Assembly (NCBI GenBank): GCA_028280805.1
Contig: JANQLB010000106.1
Coordinates: 1-64,000, forward strand
Source: Tissierellales bacterium
Lineage (GTDB): Bacteria > Bacillota > Clostridia > Tissierellales > VENL01
Direction: 5' to 3'
DNA: 64,000 bases
The position numbers and the translations under genes were made by a program. Positions 43,589-52,750 of this stretch are shown piece after piece (position 1 is the stretch's first letter; each line of letters begins with the position of its first letter). Below the pieces are notes generated by a model. The model did not search any database and was not told the origin of the DNA. It saw only the letters and a program-made list of their open reading frames with translations.

Positions 43589-43669
43589 ATAATCATCCTT
43601 CCCTGTAACATAGAACTATACAAGGTAATTATATGCTTTTACTTTTTAGTAAATTACAGCAAAGATATG

Positions 43670-43697
43670 CAAAATAAAAACCAGCTGATAACTGGTC
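43670..43697 (-). terminator. Terminator of the HD-domain gene
   Basis: A 5-bp stem ACCAG/CTGGT followed by TTTTTATTTTG on the minus strand. Confidence 0.7.
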
Positions 43698-43713
43698 ATA
43701 AAATAATACCTTT

Positions 43714-45135
43714 TTATAATATTTTGTTTATATATCTTAATACTTCTTCCTTTTTACTTTCTATTTTTCCATTATATATTGCTTTTCTTACTTCTTCAAT
43801 CAAATCCTCAACCATAATTTCTTCATCTAAATCAAAGTTTTTTATTATTTCACTACCTTTAATTATTTTGGATATGTCTTCTACTTCCTTAAATCTAGTG
43901 AGGTAATTGTTAACTATATATTCTATATGTATCTTGAATTTTCCCATATCTTCACTAGGATTTAGAAGCTTTCTTGTTGCTATTATATCAGCTAATGAAA
44001 TTAGACACACATCCAGCGTATCTTCCTTTAATTCATTAAACATCTTATAAAGTAACTTTCCACTAACATCGTTCTGTTTGTATAGTACTAAAGGAACCAT
44101 ATGACTAGAAACCAATCTATATAGTATATCTCTTTCCTTTATACTTAGTTCCATTCTCTGTGCAATATTTTTTACTATTTCAGCACCAGTGATTTCATGA
44201 CCTTTAAACCTAATTCTACCTGTTTCATCAACCTTTTTAGCTAACGATTTCCCCACATCATGAAAAAAAGCACCAAGTTTAATGAGATGAAATCTTTTAT
44301 GATATGAACTTACTTGTTTATCACTATGTTTTTCTAATACATTCCTAATATGATCTTCAAAATATCCTTTAGAGTAAATAATATCTTCAATTATTTCAAG
44401 TGTAAGGAAAGAATGAGTTAAAACATCTACAACATGATAATTACATTCACCTACACATCTCATTTCTTTTATTTCAGGAAACACAATATCTAAAATATTA
44501 AGCTCTTTATCCATATATCTAAAATAATAACTGCTTTTACTGGAATTAAGAATTTTAAATATTTCATTACCGGCTTTCTTTCCAGATATTATGTTTACAT
44601 TATCTTTACTCTCTTTAATTAATTCTTTAGTGTTAGCTGACAAAGAAAAATCCAGCTCAGACATCAAAACCACTGCTCTTAGTATATTTATAGGATTATT
44701 CTTAAACACATTAATATGACTGTGCCTAATTATTTTGTTTTTTATATCTTCATAGGAATTAAAAGGGTCTATTATATTGTCATGTATTAAATTATCATAG
44801 TTTAATACATTAACAGCCATACTATTAATTGTAAATGGTCTAGACTTAAGCTCGTCTTTAATAGAAAAATTATTAATTTCTTTAAATCTTAGAGATATGA
44901 TTTGATTATGATGTGTAACTTTTATAATATTGTTTTCTTCTCTTATAATCATTTGTACTTTATCTAACGATTTCATCAAAGTATTTATTATATTTTCTAT
45001 CTTGTCATTTAATATAACTTCAATACTATCAATAGGATTTCCAAGCAGCTTATTATAAATGTATTCTCCTACAATATATATCTCTAATTTTTCTTTAAAG
45101 CCTATTTCTTTTAGTACAGATAAAATTAAGTCCAT
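43714..45135 (-). CDS. HD-domain protein related to tRNA/poly(A) nucleotidyltransferases, degenerate head domain
   Basis: A 473-aa protein laid out like class II CCA-adding enzymes with a C-terminal HD domain. N-terminal region (about 1-110) resembles the nucleotidyltransferase head, but the GGxVRD motif reads GEYIYN and the DxD metal motif appears as SIE, so catalysis there is unlikely. The middle domain keeps RPFTINSMAVN and INILRAVVLMSEL. The HD domain (about 235-400) is intact: HSFLTLEII, FFHDVGK, RFKGHEITGAEI. A phosphohydrolase role is the more likely activity. It is monocistronic. Confidence 0.8.
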   Translation of the reverse strand: MDLILSVLKEIGFKEKLEIYIVGEYIYNKLLGNPIDSIEVILNDKIENIINTLMKSLDKVQMIIREENNIIKVTHHNQIISLRFKEINNFSIKDELKSRPFTINSMAVNVLNYDNLIHDNIIDPFNSYEDIKNKIIRHSHINVFKNNPINILRAVVLMSELDFSLSANTKELIKESKDNVNIISGKKAGNEIFKILNSSKSSYYFRYMDKELNILDIVFPEIKEMRCVGECNYHVVDVLTHSFLTLEIIEDIIYSKGYFEDHIRNVLEKHSDKQVSSYHKRFHLIKLGAFFHDVGKSLAKKVDETGRIRFKGHEITGAEIVKNIAQRMELSIKERDILYRLVSSHMVPLVLYKQNDVSGKLLYKMFNELKEDTLDVCLISLADIIATRKLLNPSEDMGKFKIHIEYIVNNYLTRFKEVEDISKIIKGSEIIKNFDLDEEIMVEDLIEEVRKAIYNGKIESKKEEVLRYINKIL

Positions 45136-45436
45136 TAAAACAACTCCTTATAGACTAAATATAAAACAGTTTATTTTTTTGCTTAGTTATTTTTTATATT
45201 TTCCAGTTACATCTTTTTCTATTTACTTTAATATATCATAAGTAAAAGCTTATGTGACATTTTTTTCACATTCTTTGTTTATTTTTCACAACATATTTGT
45301 TAATAATTATATCAATTATAAAGGGAAAAAAATTTTTTTAACTTTCATTCCAGTTTATTATTAGTTTTATATTTGAAAATTTTTTTAAATTATTGTATAT
45401 TAATTACATATATATGCATCTATAAACTATATTTTT

Positions 45437-45443
45437 TGACGAA
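45437..45443 (+). promoter_or_regulatory. Possible Spo0A box upstream of abrB
   Basis: TGACGAA matches the Spo0A core TGNCGAA. It lies about 50 bp upstream of the abrB -35 box; abrB is Spo0A-repressed in Bacillus. A seven-base match alone is weak evidence. Confidence 0.35.
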
Positions 45444-45490
45444 ATTTTATAAATGTTTTATAATTTTTGTTAACATTTCAAATAAACATG

Positions 45491-45519
45491 TTGACTTTTA
45501 TTGGAATATATGGTACGAT
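45491..45519 (+). promoter_or_regulatory. Sigma-A promoter of abrB
   Basis: TTGACT, 17-bp spacer, TACGAT, on the plus strand, giving a leader of about 80 nt. The rest of 45136-45490 is AT-rich (long A/T runs) and shows no gene. Confidence 0.75.
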
Positions 45520-45606
45520 TTTTTTGTAGAAAAAGGTCGATTAATGTATATTAATTTGCCATCACAAAAAATATAATTTGTTAAATATTAATAGGAGGTA
45601 TTTTAA

Positions 45607-45855
45607 ATGAAATCAACTGGTATAGTAAGGAAAGTGGATGAGTTAGGGAGAATAGTAATTCCAAAGGAGTTAAGAAAGACTTTTAATATTGCAGAAAAGG
45701 ACTCTCTTGAAATTTATGTAGATGGAGAGCAAATAATATTAAAAAAATACTCTCCTGCATGCCTATTTTGTGGACAAGCTAAAAACAACACAACTTATAA
45801 AGGCAAACTTATCTGCTCAGATTGTATGGAAGAATTAACAGCTATTTCTGAATAG
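45607..45855 (+). CDS. abrB: AbrB/SpoVT-type transition-state regulator
   Basis: An 82-aa swapped-hairpin DNA-binding regulator: the N-terminal MKSTGIVRKVDELGRIVIPKEL is the AbrB signature. The C-terminal half carries a CxxC...CxxC pair (CLFCGQ, CSDCME) that could bind zinc, as in several clostridial AbrB proteins. GGAGG precedes the ATG. It lies between rsmI and metG as in B. subtilis, but on the opposite strand to its neighbours. Confidence 0.94.
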   Translation: MKSTGIVRKVDELGRIVIPKELRKTFNIAEKDSLEIYVDGEQIILKKYSPACLFCGQAKNNTTYKGKLICSDCMEELTAISE

Positions 45856-45857
45856 TT

Positions 45858-45886
45858 AAAAGGCGGCTATAAATTAGTCGCCTTTT
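45858..45886. terminator. Terminator between abrB and rsmI
   Basis: AAAGGCG/CGCCTTTT stem with inner CTA/TAG pairing; it can serve both convergent genes. Confidence 0.85.
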
Positions 45887-45932
45887 AATTTATCTAAACT
45901 TTATGTAAATATATCTGCAAAAACTTATTATA

Positions 45933-46784
45933 TTATAAACCAATACTTTCTTTGTAAACTTCTTTTTTAGGAATATTCATTTCATTAGCAACCATTTTTA
46001 CAGCTTCTTTTTTATTAAACCCTTGATCAATATACAGCTGTATATGTTCTTTAATCGTCATATCATCCCACATTGAATTTTCAATTTTTTTCAGCTTTTC
46101 CTTCGATATTCCTTCTACTACAACTACAAACTCTCCTCTAGGACTTTCGTTTTTAAATTTATTAATGGCTTGATCTATTGTTCCTCTGAAAACTTCTTCA
46201 TATTTTTTTGTTAATTCTCTAGATATAGCAATCTTTCTAATATCTAAAATGTCTTTCATGTCTTTAAGTAAGTCTAATAATCTGTGGGGAGATTCATATA
46301 TTATTATAGTTCTTTCCTCACATTTTAAATTTTCAAGCTCCTCTCGTCTTTTCTTCTTTGTTGGAGATAAGAAGCCTTCAAATATAAATTTATGAGTAGG
46401 TAATCCTGATACTACTAATGCTAATATAGAAGCAGTAGCTCCAGGCAATGCTACTACATTTATACCATTCTCTACAGCTAATTTAACTAAATCCTCTCCC
46501 GGATCTGATATAGCCGGCATACCTGCATCTGAAACTAATGCAACATTTTCTCCATTTAATATTTTATGTATTATAATTAAACCCTTTTCTTTTATATTAT
46601 GTTCATGATAGCTTGTAAGAGGTTTCTTTATTTGAAAATGATTTAAAAGTTTTATAGTATGTCTTGTATCTTCAGCCGCTATTATATCAACAGACTTTAG
46701 TGTATTTAACGTTCTGATAGTTATATCATCTAAATTTCCAATAGGTGTCGGGCATAAGAAAAGTGTTCCTGTAGATCTATTCAT
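45933..46784 (-). CDS. rsmI: 16S rRNA (cytidine1402-2'-O)-methyltransferase
   Basis: RsmI methylates the 2'-OH of C1402 in 16S rRNA. The 283-aa product (from ATG 46784, after GGGGGTAG) has the family motif LFLCPTPIGNLDDITIRTL, AAEDTRHT, SDAGMPAISDPG and LPGATA. It overlaps trmN6 by 8 nt; this pair and its neighbours match the B. subtilis order yabB-yazA-yabC, without yazA. Confidence 0.95.
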   Translation of the reverse strand: MNRSTGTLFLCPTPIGNLDDITIRTLNTLKSVDIIAAEDTRHTIKLLNHFQIKKPLTSYHEHNIKEKGLIIIHKILNGENVALVSDAGMPAISDPGEDLVKLAVENGINVVALPGATASILALVVSGLPTHKFIFEGFLSPTKKKRREELENLKCEERTIIIYESPHRLLDLLKDMKDILDIRKIAISRELTKKYEEVFRGTIDQAINKFKNESPRGEFVVVVEGISKEKLKKIENSMWDDMTIKEHIQLYIDQGFNKKEAVKMVANEMNIPKKEVYKESIGL

Positions 46785-47538
46785 TTTTACTACCCCCATC
46801 TATTCTGTATATTTTAAGTATTTCATCAGTATACGTTCCATCATCAGTATAAACATAAAGGGGATTTTGAAATTTCAATTCAGGCTTGGCAGCTTTTACA
46901 CTTTTTATCAATACCATATTTGGTTTACTATGTAACTGAGGATGAACAAATCTAATAGATTTAGGCTCTAGCTTATATTGCCTTAATAAACATAAAATAT
47001 CTACAATCCTATGAGGTCTATGCACCATAAAAAATTTACCATTATGCTTTAATAACCTGCTGGAACTCTTTATAACGTCTTCTAAATTACATTTAATCTC
47101 ATGACGTGAAATTGCTTTTTTATCATGTGGATTGACTATTCCGCCACCATAATTCATATACGGAGGATTTGAGGTAACTACATCAAACTTGTTAATTCCC
47201 AAAATATTAGGAGCTTGCTTTAAGTCTATATTTTTAATTATAATATTATTTTCTAATCCATTCATCTTCATTGTTCTCTCTGCCATTTCAGCAACTTCTC
47301 TTTGGATTTCCACACCATATACCTTATTTAAATTATTCTTAGCCCAAATCAATAATGGTATAATACCTGTTCCGGTTCCTAGATCAACAACATCTGAATT
47401 GTTCTTTAAATCACAAAAATCAGATAATAAAACTGAGTCCATACCAAAACAAAAACCTTCTAAATCTTGTATAATCTTAAAGCCCTGTATCTGTAAATCA
47501 TCTATTCTTTCATTCTGTTTTAGTTGAATGTTTTGCAT
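46777..47538 (-). CDS. trmN6: tRNA1(Val) (adenine37-N6)-methyltransferase family protein
   Basis: A 253-aa class I SAM methyltransferase (YabB/TrmN6 family). Motif I is VDLGTGTGIIPLL and motif IV is the N6-adenine-type NPPYMNYGG. ATG 47538 has AAAAAAGGTGA upstream. Substrate assignment is by family and not certain; the short Firmicute versions may act on other RNAs. It precedes rsmI with an 8-nt overlap. Confidence 0.88.
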   Translation of the reverse strand: MQNIQLKQNERIDDLQIQGFKIIQDLEGFCFGMDSVLLSDFCDLKNNSDVVDLGTGTGIIPLLIWAKNNLNKVYGVEIQREVAEMAERTMKMNGLENNIIIKNIDLKQAPNILGINKFDVVTSNPPYMNYGGGIVNPHDKKAISRHEIKCNLEDVIKSSSRLLKHNGKFFMVHRPHRIVDILCLLRQYKLEPKSIRFVHPQLHSKPNMVLIKSVKAAKPELKFQNPLYVYTDDGTYTDEILKIYRIDGGSKNE

Positions 47539-47564
47539 ATTATTCACCTTTTTTGCTGTAAAAT

Positions 47565-47588
47565 CATCCACTACCCAAGAAGTGGATG
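47565..47588. repeat. Perfect hairpin before trmN6
   Basis: CATCCACT/AGTGGATG (8 bp) with an 8-nt loop. There is no T tract. It resembles terminal hairpins of IS200/IS605-type elements but no transposase is near. Confidence 0.4.
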
Positions 47589-47623
47589 TTTCCTAAGTAA
47601 TAACTTCTACTAACATATCTTAA

Positions 47624-47648
47624 GATAAAAAGACTCCTTAAGGGAGTC
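47624..47648 (-). terminator. Terminator of the ferredoxin gene
   Basis: GACTCC/GGAGTC stem followed by TTTTTATC on the minus strand, 23 nt past the stop codon. Confidence 0.88.
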
Positions 47649-47670
47649 CTTTTATGTATGTTTTAATTTA

Positions 47671-47841
47671 CTAATTTGGAACCGGAGCATCAACTGGACA
47701 TACATTAGCACATGCACCACAATCAATACATCCTTCTTCATCTATAACATAAATATTATCTCCTGCACTTATAACATCTGTTGGACATTCTGGCTCACAG
47801 GCTCCACAGCTAATGCAAGATTCTAAAATTTTATAAGACAC
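47671..47841 (-). CDS. Small 2[4Fe-4S] ferredoxin
   Basis: A 56-aa clostridial-type ferredoxin read from GTG 47841, after AAAGGAGGTG. Both cluster motifs are complete: CISCGACEPEC followed by P, and CIDCGACANVC followed by P. Between them is a short linker (ISAGDNIYVIDEEG). This is a low-potential electron carrier that probably serves ferredoxin-dependent enzymes of the anaerobic metabolism. It is monocistronic with its own terminator, between trmN6 and ricT. Confidence 0.96.
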   Translation of the reverse strand: MSYKILESCISCGACEPECPTDVISAGDNIYVIDEEGCIDCGACANVCPVDAPVPN

Positions 47842-47941
47842 ACATTTCACCTCCTTTAACCAATAAAACTATATATTTTCTCTATACATTTTAACACTTA
47901 TTACTAATAAATCAAAGCGTTTTTACTGTTTTTCTCGTTTT

Positions 47942-48745
47942 TTACTTTAATTCATCTAAAGTAAAAATAAAAATATCTTCTATGTCTTCATCTACCTTAA
48001 GTTTTACCTTAACACTTTCTAATAATACATTAGTATCTACAACCGTTCCCTTCCCTTTAGGAGTTGAAACAATCGAACCAATTTCAGGGATTTTTTCTAT
48101 TATCTCCTCATATGTTTCATGTTCATATTTTAGACAACACATAAGCCTTCCGCATATGCCTGAAATTTTCGTTGGATTTAAAGATAAACTCTGCTCTTTA
48201 GCCATTTTTATAGATACCGGTTCAAATTCTCCTAAAAAAGTTGAGCAGCACATTGTTTTGCCACAAGGACCAATACCACCAATCATTTTAGCTTCGTCCC
48301 TAACTCCTATCTGTCTAAGCTCTATTCTTGTTCTAAATATAGATGCTAAATCCTTTACTAATTCTCTAAAATCAATTCTGCCATCTGCAGTAAAATAAAA
48401 TATTACTTTGTTATTGTCAAAAGTGTACTCAACATCTATTAGCTTCATTTGTAATCCATGCTGATCTATCTTTTTTAGACATATATTAAAAGCTTCTTCT
48501 TCTTTGTTCTTATTCTCTGTATGAATTTCAACATCTTCCTTGGTAGCAATCCTGATAACTTTCTTAAGAGGAGCTACTATTTCTTTCTCCTTAACTTGTT
48601 TAGGAGCAACAACAATATTACCAAATTCTATTCCCCTAGCAGTTTCAACAATAACATTATCATCTAGTTTTATTTCTATGTTATCAGGATCGAAATAATA
48701 TATCTTTCCTGCCTTTTTAAATCTTACTCCTACAACTGTCACCAT
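47942..48745 (-). CDS. ricT: PSP1-domain protein RicT/YaaT
   Basis: A 267-aa protein of the Ric (YaaT-YlbF-YmcA) complex that binds iron-sulfur clusters and helps RNase Y and sporulation phosphorelay in B. subtilis. The cysteine motifs GGIGPCGKTMCCSTFL and GICGRLMCCLKYE are present. It lies 2 bp downstream of holB, matching the holB-yaaT order. Confidence 0.94.
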   Translation of the reverse strand: MVTVVGVRFKKAGKIYYFDPDNIEIKLDDNVIVETARGIEFGNIVVAPKQVKEKEIVAPLKKVIRIATKEDVEIHTENKNKEEEAFNICLKKIDQHGLQMKLIDVEYTFDNNKVIFYFTADGRIDFRELVKDLASIFRTRIELRQIGVRDEAKMIGGIGPCGKTMCCSTFLGEFEPVSIKMAKEQSLSLNPTKISGICGRLMCCLKYEHETYEEIIEKIPEIGSIVSTPKGKGTVVDTNVLLESVKVKLKVDEDIEDIFIFTLDELK

Positions 48746-48747
48746 CT

Positions 48748-49728
48748 CTATACCTCCTGTATTGTTAAAAGCATAACCTCAATAGCTAAATCATAATTTA
48801 CATTTGAAAATATATTCATCTTTGTACTATTTATTATTTTTATTATTTCACATATTTTTTTCTTTGTTAACTTTAATGAGTGACTAGATAATAGAGGCTT
48901 TTTATCTATATTAATAATAAATTCATTTTCATTTAATTCTTTTAAAATTAGAACATCTCTAAACCATGTTATCATTAAATCCAGTATTTCTTCAATCTGA
49001 TCTCTTTGGTTATTAAAAAATTCTTTTAAAGTAAATATCCTTGCCCTATCAGAATTTATTACTTCATTTATTATATTTATTATTTCTTCTCTTATATCGT
49101 GAAATTCATTGGATTTAGCTATAGTTACTGCTTTTCCAACTATGCCATTTGAAAAAGAACTTATAACAGTAGCTTCATCGCGAGATTTTTTATATTTATT
49201 TATCAATAAATTTATAATTTCTTCCTGTTCAAGAGGTAAAAATTTTAAAACTTGACACCTTGAAATAATAGTCGGCAATAAAATATTACTGTTAGTAACA
49301 GTCATTAAAATCACAACATATTTAGGCGGCTCTTCTAAAGTTTTTAAAAAACTGTTTTGTGCCTGCTTAGTTATCTTATCTATATCTTCAAGTATAAAAA
49401 TCTTCCTTTTTCCCTCATAAGGCAATATACTTATAGATTTCTGTATATCCTCTATATGCTCTTTTTTTAATGCTTCCCCATCTGTCTTGTTTATATAAAA
49501 ATCAGGATGATTACCTGAATCAAATTTTACACATGAAGAACAAATGTTACATGAGTACCCTATCTGCTTTTCACATAAAAGGGTCTTAGCAAATACCCTT
49601 GCTACTTTTGACTTTCCAATGGATTTTGGTCCTTCAAAAAGATAACTGTGTGAAATATTATTTTTCATTATTATTTTTTTAAAATTATTTATAATACTCT
49701 GATGTCCTACTACATCAGTAAAGTCCAT
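48748..49728 (-). CDS. holB: DNA polymerase III delta' subunit
   Basis: Clamp-loader subunit, 326 aa from ATG 49728 (GGGTGAT upstream; GTG at 49737 also possible). Seen: P-loop GPKSIGKSK near residue 33, a four-Cys zinc module (CEKQ..C..C..C, about 51-67), the sensor-like SRC motif (IISRCQVL) and EDIDKITKQAQNSFLKTLEEPP. It overlaps none of its neighbours and is followed after 2 bp by ricT. Confidence 0.95.
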   Translation of the reverse strand: MDFTDVVGHQSIINNFKKIIMKNNISHSYLFEGPKSIGKSKVARVFAKTLLCEKQIGYSCNICSSCVKFDSGNHPDFYINKTDGEALKKEHIEDIQKSISILPYEGKRKIFILEDIDKITKQAQNSFLKTLEEPPKYVVILMTVTNSNILLPTIISRCQVLKFLPLEQEEIINLLINKYKKSRDEATVISSFSNGIVGKAVTIAKSNEFHDIREEIINIINEVINSDRARIFTLKEFFNNQRDQIEEILDLMITWFRDVLILKELNENEFIINIDKKPLLSSHSLKLTKKKICEIIKIINSTKMNIFSNVNYDLAIEVMLLTIQEV

Positions 49729-49850
49729 ACTTATCACCCAATCATATATCTATAAACAATACTATTTATAAGTATAGCATATATCTTAAATATATATATA
49801 ATATAATTTTATTATTACATTAATGTGTATCTCACAAATTTACAATAACA

Positions 49851-50180
49851 CTAAATTTTATTAAACTTTTCAACGTCAACTACAAATACTGTAGCTCCTC
49901 CTACCTCTACTTCTACAGAATATGGAGTATATCCTCCTGTAGACCAAGTTGCAGGTGATGGTGTTGTTGTAACTCTTTTTCTTGGTTTACATGTTTTTTT
50001 AATTATCTCTATAACGTCATCAACTTTTTCTTTCTCTACTCCTGCAATTAGTGTTGTATTTCCTGACTTCAAAAAACCTCCTGTAGATGCAAGCTTCGTT
50101 ACTCCAAATTCATTTTTCATAAGTTCATCTACCAATCTCCCGCTATCCTCATCCTGAACAATTGCAATTACAAGTTTCAT
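49851..50180 (-). CDS. darA: Cyclic-di-AMP receptor DarA/PstA, second copy
   Basis: A 109-aa PII-like c-di-AMP-binding protein. The family motif GGFLKSGNTT and the N-terminal VIAIVQDEDSGRLVDELM are intact, as is the C-terminal EVEVGGATVFVVDVEKF. It lies 13 bp downstream of a paralogue and 120 bp upstream of holB. In B. subtilis a single yaaQ occupies this place, followed by yaaR, which is not seen here. The two paralogues may form heterotrimers or respond to different levels. Confidence 0.93.
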   Translation of the reverse strand: MKLVIAIVQDEDSGRLVDELMKNEFGVTKLASTGGFLKSGNTTLIAGVEKEKVDDVIEIIKKTCKPRKRVTTTPSPATWSTGGYTPYSVEVEVGGATVFVVDVEKFNKI

Positions 50181-50193
50181 AAAAGTACCTCCT

Positions 50194-50520
50194 CTAAATT
50201 TTTTCGTATCTATCTACATCCAAAGTAAATACTGTAGCACCTCCAACAGTAATTTCCATTGGATAAGGAACAAAACTATCTCCAGTTAATGTAAGTGAAG
50301 TCAATGAAGTAGTTACGGTTCTAATTTTGCAGGTATCTTCAATGATTTTTAATACTTGATCTACCTTTTCTTTCTCTACTCCTACAATTAAAGTAGTATT
50401 TCCCGATTTTAAAAATCCTCCTGTAGATGCAAGCTTCGTTATTTGAAAATTATTCTTTGTAAGATTTTGCATAAGACGTGAAACATCTTCATCTTGAACA
50501 ATTGCAATTATAAGTTTCAT
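50194..50520 (-). CDS. darA: Cyclic-di-AMP receptor DarA/PstA, first copy
   Basis: A 108-aa paralogue of the downstream protein, with the same GGFLKSGNTT segment and about half to two-thirds identical residues overall. The variable region is the middle loop (CKIRTVTTSLTSLTL against CKPRKRVTTTPSPAT). It follows tmk by 17 bp, the position of yaaQ in B. subtilis. Confidence 0.93.
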   Translation of the reverse strand: MKLIIAIVQDEDVSRLMQNLTKNNFQITKLASTGGFLKSGNTTLIVGVEKEKVDQVLKIIEDTCKIRTVTTSLTSLTLTGDSFVPYPMEITVGGATVFTLDVDRYEKI

Positions 50521-50537
50521 TTAATTCCCTCCTTTTT

Positions 50538-51161
50538 TTATATTTTCAACTTATCGTTTACTAATCTTTTTACTTGATTAAAAGTGCCATCAAGATTATC
50601 CGTAGCATCAATAGTTTTAATTCTTTCCGGATACATATCTATAATTTTTAAATACCCTTCATAGACATCTTTATGAAACTTTACACTTTCTCTTTCCAAT
50701 CTATCTTTTTCTCTTCTATGCTTTCTTCTATTGATAGCTTGTTCAGGAGATATATCAAAGAACAAAGTTAAATCAGGCTCAATATTTTGTGTTGCAAAAT
50801 CATTTATCTCCTTTATTTTATTTATACCCAATTTTCTTCCTATACCTTGATAAACTAAACTAGAATCTATAAATCTTTCACAAATAATTATTTTTCCTTC
50901 CTTTAAGGCCGGTATTATAATTTCTTCCACATGCTGTGCTCTAGAAGCTGCATATAATAAAGACTCAGTTATAGCTGACATTTTAGTGTTTTTACTATCT
51001 AAAATTATATCCCTAATTATCTCACTAATTTTTGTTCCTCCGGGTTCTCTAGTTGTAACTATACTATATCCTTCACCTTTTAAATACTTAGTTAATAATC
51101 TTGTTATTGTGCTTTTACCACATCCATCAGATCCTTCTAATGTTATGAATAGCCCTTTCAT
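50538..51161 (-). CDS. tmk: Thymidylate kinase
   Basis: A 207-aa dTMP kinase. The P-loop is EGSDGCGKST, the DR(E/Y) region is TREPGGTKISE, and the LID motif lies near RKHRREKDRLER. Upstream is yaaO by 17 bp, as in B. subtilis. Confidence 0.97.
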   Translation of the reverse strand: MKGLFITLEGSDGCGKSTITRLLTKYLKGEGYSIVTTREPGGTKISEIIRDIILDSKNTKMSAITESLLYAASRAQHVEEIIIPALKEGKIIICERFIDSSLVYQGIGRKLGINKIKEINDFATQNIEPDLTLFFDISPEQAINRRKHRREKDRLERESVKFHKDVYEGYLKIIDMYPERIKTIDATDNLDGTFNQVKRLVNDKLKI

Positions 51162-51177
51162 TTCATCATTCCTTTCA

Positions 51178-52620
51178 TTATATGATTACTTCAATTTGTA
51201 CTCCATTATTTTCTAATAATCCAAGTACATTTGCATTATTTGAATTTAAAAAATTAATATACTCAACAATCTCTGATGTTATAATTTCTCCGGGACATAA
51301 AATTGGTATCCCGGGAGGATAAGGTATTATAAAGCCTCCTGAAATAAATCCAATACTTTTATGGATATTTATAATTTTCTTTTCTCTATGAAAAGCTTGA
51401 TATAATGGAATCTCTATCTTTGGTTTAATATAATTTAATATATTCCCTAAATAACTTAGATTTAATTTATCTGATTTAATCTGTCTTTGCCTAAGGTTTT
51501 TTGATATATCTTCTATAGCTTTTACAATTTTATCAATATCCTCCATATCATCAAAAACGGAACATAATGCCAATCCATAGAGATGATCAGACATTTCTAA
51601 TTGAATATTATATTTATTTCTTAAAATATTTTCTAAATTAAATCCTCCTAATCCATTAACATGAATTAAAAGTTTAGTTGCATCAAAATCATAAATATCT
51701 TTATAATTTATATTATCAGAATCTATAATCTTAACCTCATTTAAAGTTTTAAGATAAGAAGTCGAATCTTTAATATAATCAATAATTTGATTTAATTTGT
51801 CTCTACCTTCGTTCTCCATATATGCTCTAGCTAAATCTAATGATGCTAATAATAAGTATGACGGACTTGTAGTCTGAAATATAGAAACCATTTTTGAAAG
51901 CTTCTGTATGTTTATATTATTTGTTCCTACATGTATCATTGAGCTTTGTGTAAAAGCAGGAAGGGTCTTATGAGTGCTTTGAATAGTTATGTCAGCTCCG
52001 GCTTCAATAGCTGTCATAGGAAGCTTATTCGAGAATCTAAAGTGGCTTGCATGTGCCTCATCAACTACTAAAATCTTTTTATATTTATGAACTATTGAAG
52101 CTATTTCCTTAATATTGCTGCATATACCGTAATAAGACGGATTAGTAATAACCACTGCCTTTATATTATCATGTTTTCTAAGACTCTCTTCTATGTCCGT
52201 AGGATTTACTCCAGTAGTTATAATATCCTTTTGACTGTAGTGTGGACAAACATACTTAACTTTTAAATTATTAAGTATTACTGCGTTGTAAACTGAACGA
52301 TGGGAGTTTCTCTGGATTAAAATCTCAGAACCGGGATTTGCTACAGTACTAATTGCAGCATAAATGCCCCCAGTAGTTCCATTTACTGAAAAAAAAGTTT
52401 TTTTTGCCCCGAAAACCTTAGCAGCTAATTCTTGACTTTCTAATATAATTCCTTTAGGATTATAAAGATTATCAGTACCTGGTATCTCTGTTACATCTAT
52501 TTTACAAACTTCATCTGACCATATTTTTAAATAATCCTTACCCTTATGTCCGGGCATATGAAATCTTATATTTTTTTGTTTTATATAATCTTTTAAACCC
52601 TGTAATATAGGCATTTTCAT
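51178..52620 (-). CDS. yaaO: YaaO-like Orn/Lys/Arg decarboxylase-family PLP protein
   Basis: A 480-aa fold-type I PLP protein of the Orn/Lys/Arg decarboxylase major domain family. Seen: the N-terminal RFHMPGHKGKD, the PLP lysine in QSTHKTLPAFTQ, DEAHASHF for the cofactor aspartate, and the C-terminal PPGIPILCPGE. The substrate is unknown, since the short Firmicute version differs from the biosynthetic decarboxylases. Position next to tmk matches B. subtilis yaaO. Confidence 0.85.
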   Translation of the reverse strand: MKMPILQGLKDYIKQKNIRFHMPGHKGKDYLKIWSDEVCKIDVTEIPGTDNLYNPKGIILESQELAAKVFGAKKTFFSVNGTTGGIYAAISTVANPGSEILIQRNSHRSVYNAVILNNLKVKYVCPHYSQKDIITTGVNPTDIEESLRKHDNIKAVVITNPSYYGICSNIKEIASIVHKYKKILVVDEAHASHFRFSNKLPMTAIEAGADITIQSTHKTLPAFTQSSMIHVGTNNINIQKLSKMVSIFQTTSPSYLLLASLDLARAYMENEGRDKLNQIIDYIKDSTSYLKTLNEVKIIDSDNINYKDIYDFDATKLLIHVNGLGGFNLENILRNKYNIQLEMSDHLYGLALCSVFDDMEDIDKIVKAIEDISKNLRQRQIKSDKLNLSYLGNILNYIKPKIEIPLYQAFHREKKIINIHKSIGFISGGFIIPYPPGIPILCPGEIITSEIVEYINFLNSNNANVLGLLENNGVQIEVII

Positions 52621-52708
52621 CTTATAATCCTCCTAAGTAAATAGTTCTACCAAATCTTATAAATTCCTTCATTTTAATGCTGTATAACATAATTATCAAG
52701 CAATGAAA

Positions 52709-52734
52709 ATGGATATAGAGAATTCTATATCCAT
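52709..52734 (-). terminator. Hairpin downstream of gin
   Basis: An 11-bp perfect stem ATGGATATAGA/TCTATATCCAT with a 4-nt loop. The T tract (TTTTC) is short. Confidence 0.6.
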
Positions 52735-52750
52735 TAACCGCCTTAAATTT

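Noticed and set aside
45373-45576. 67-codon frame upstream of abrB
   Set aside because: It spans the abrB promoter, is mostly Ile/Phe/Tyr from AT-rich DNA and has no ribosome site.
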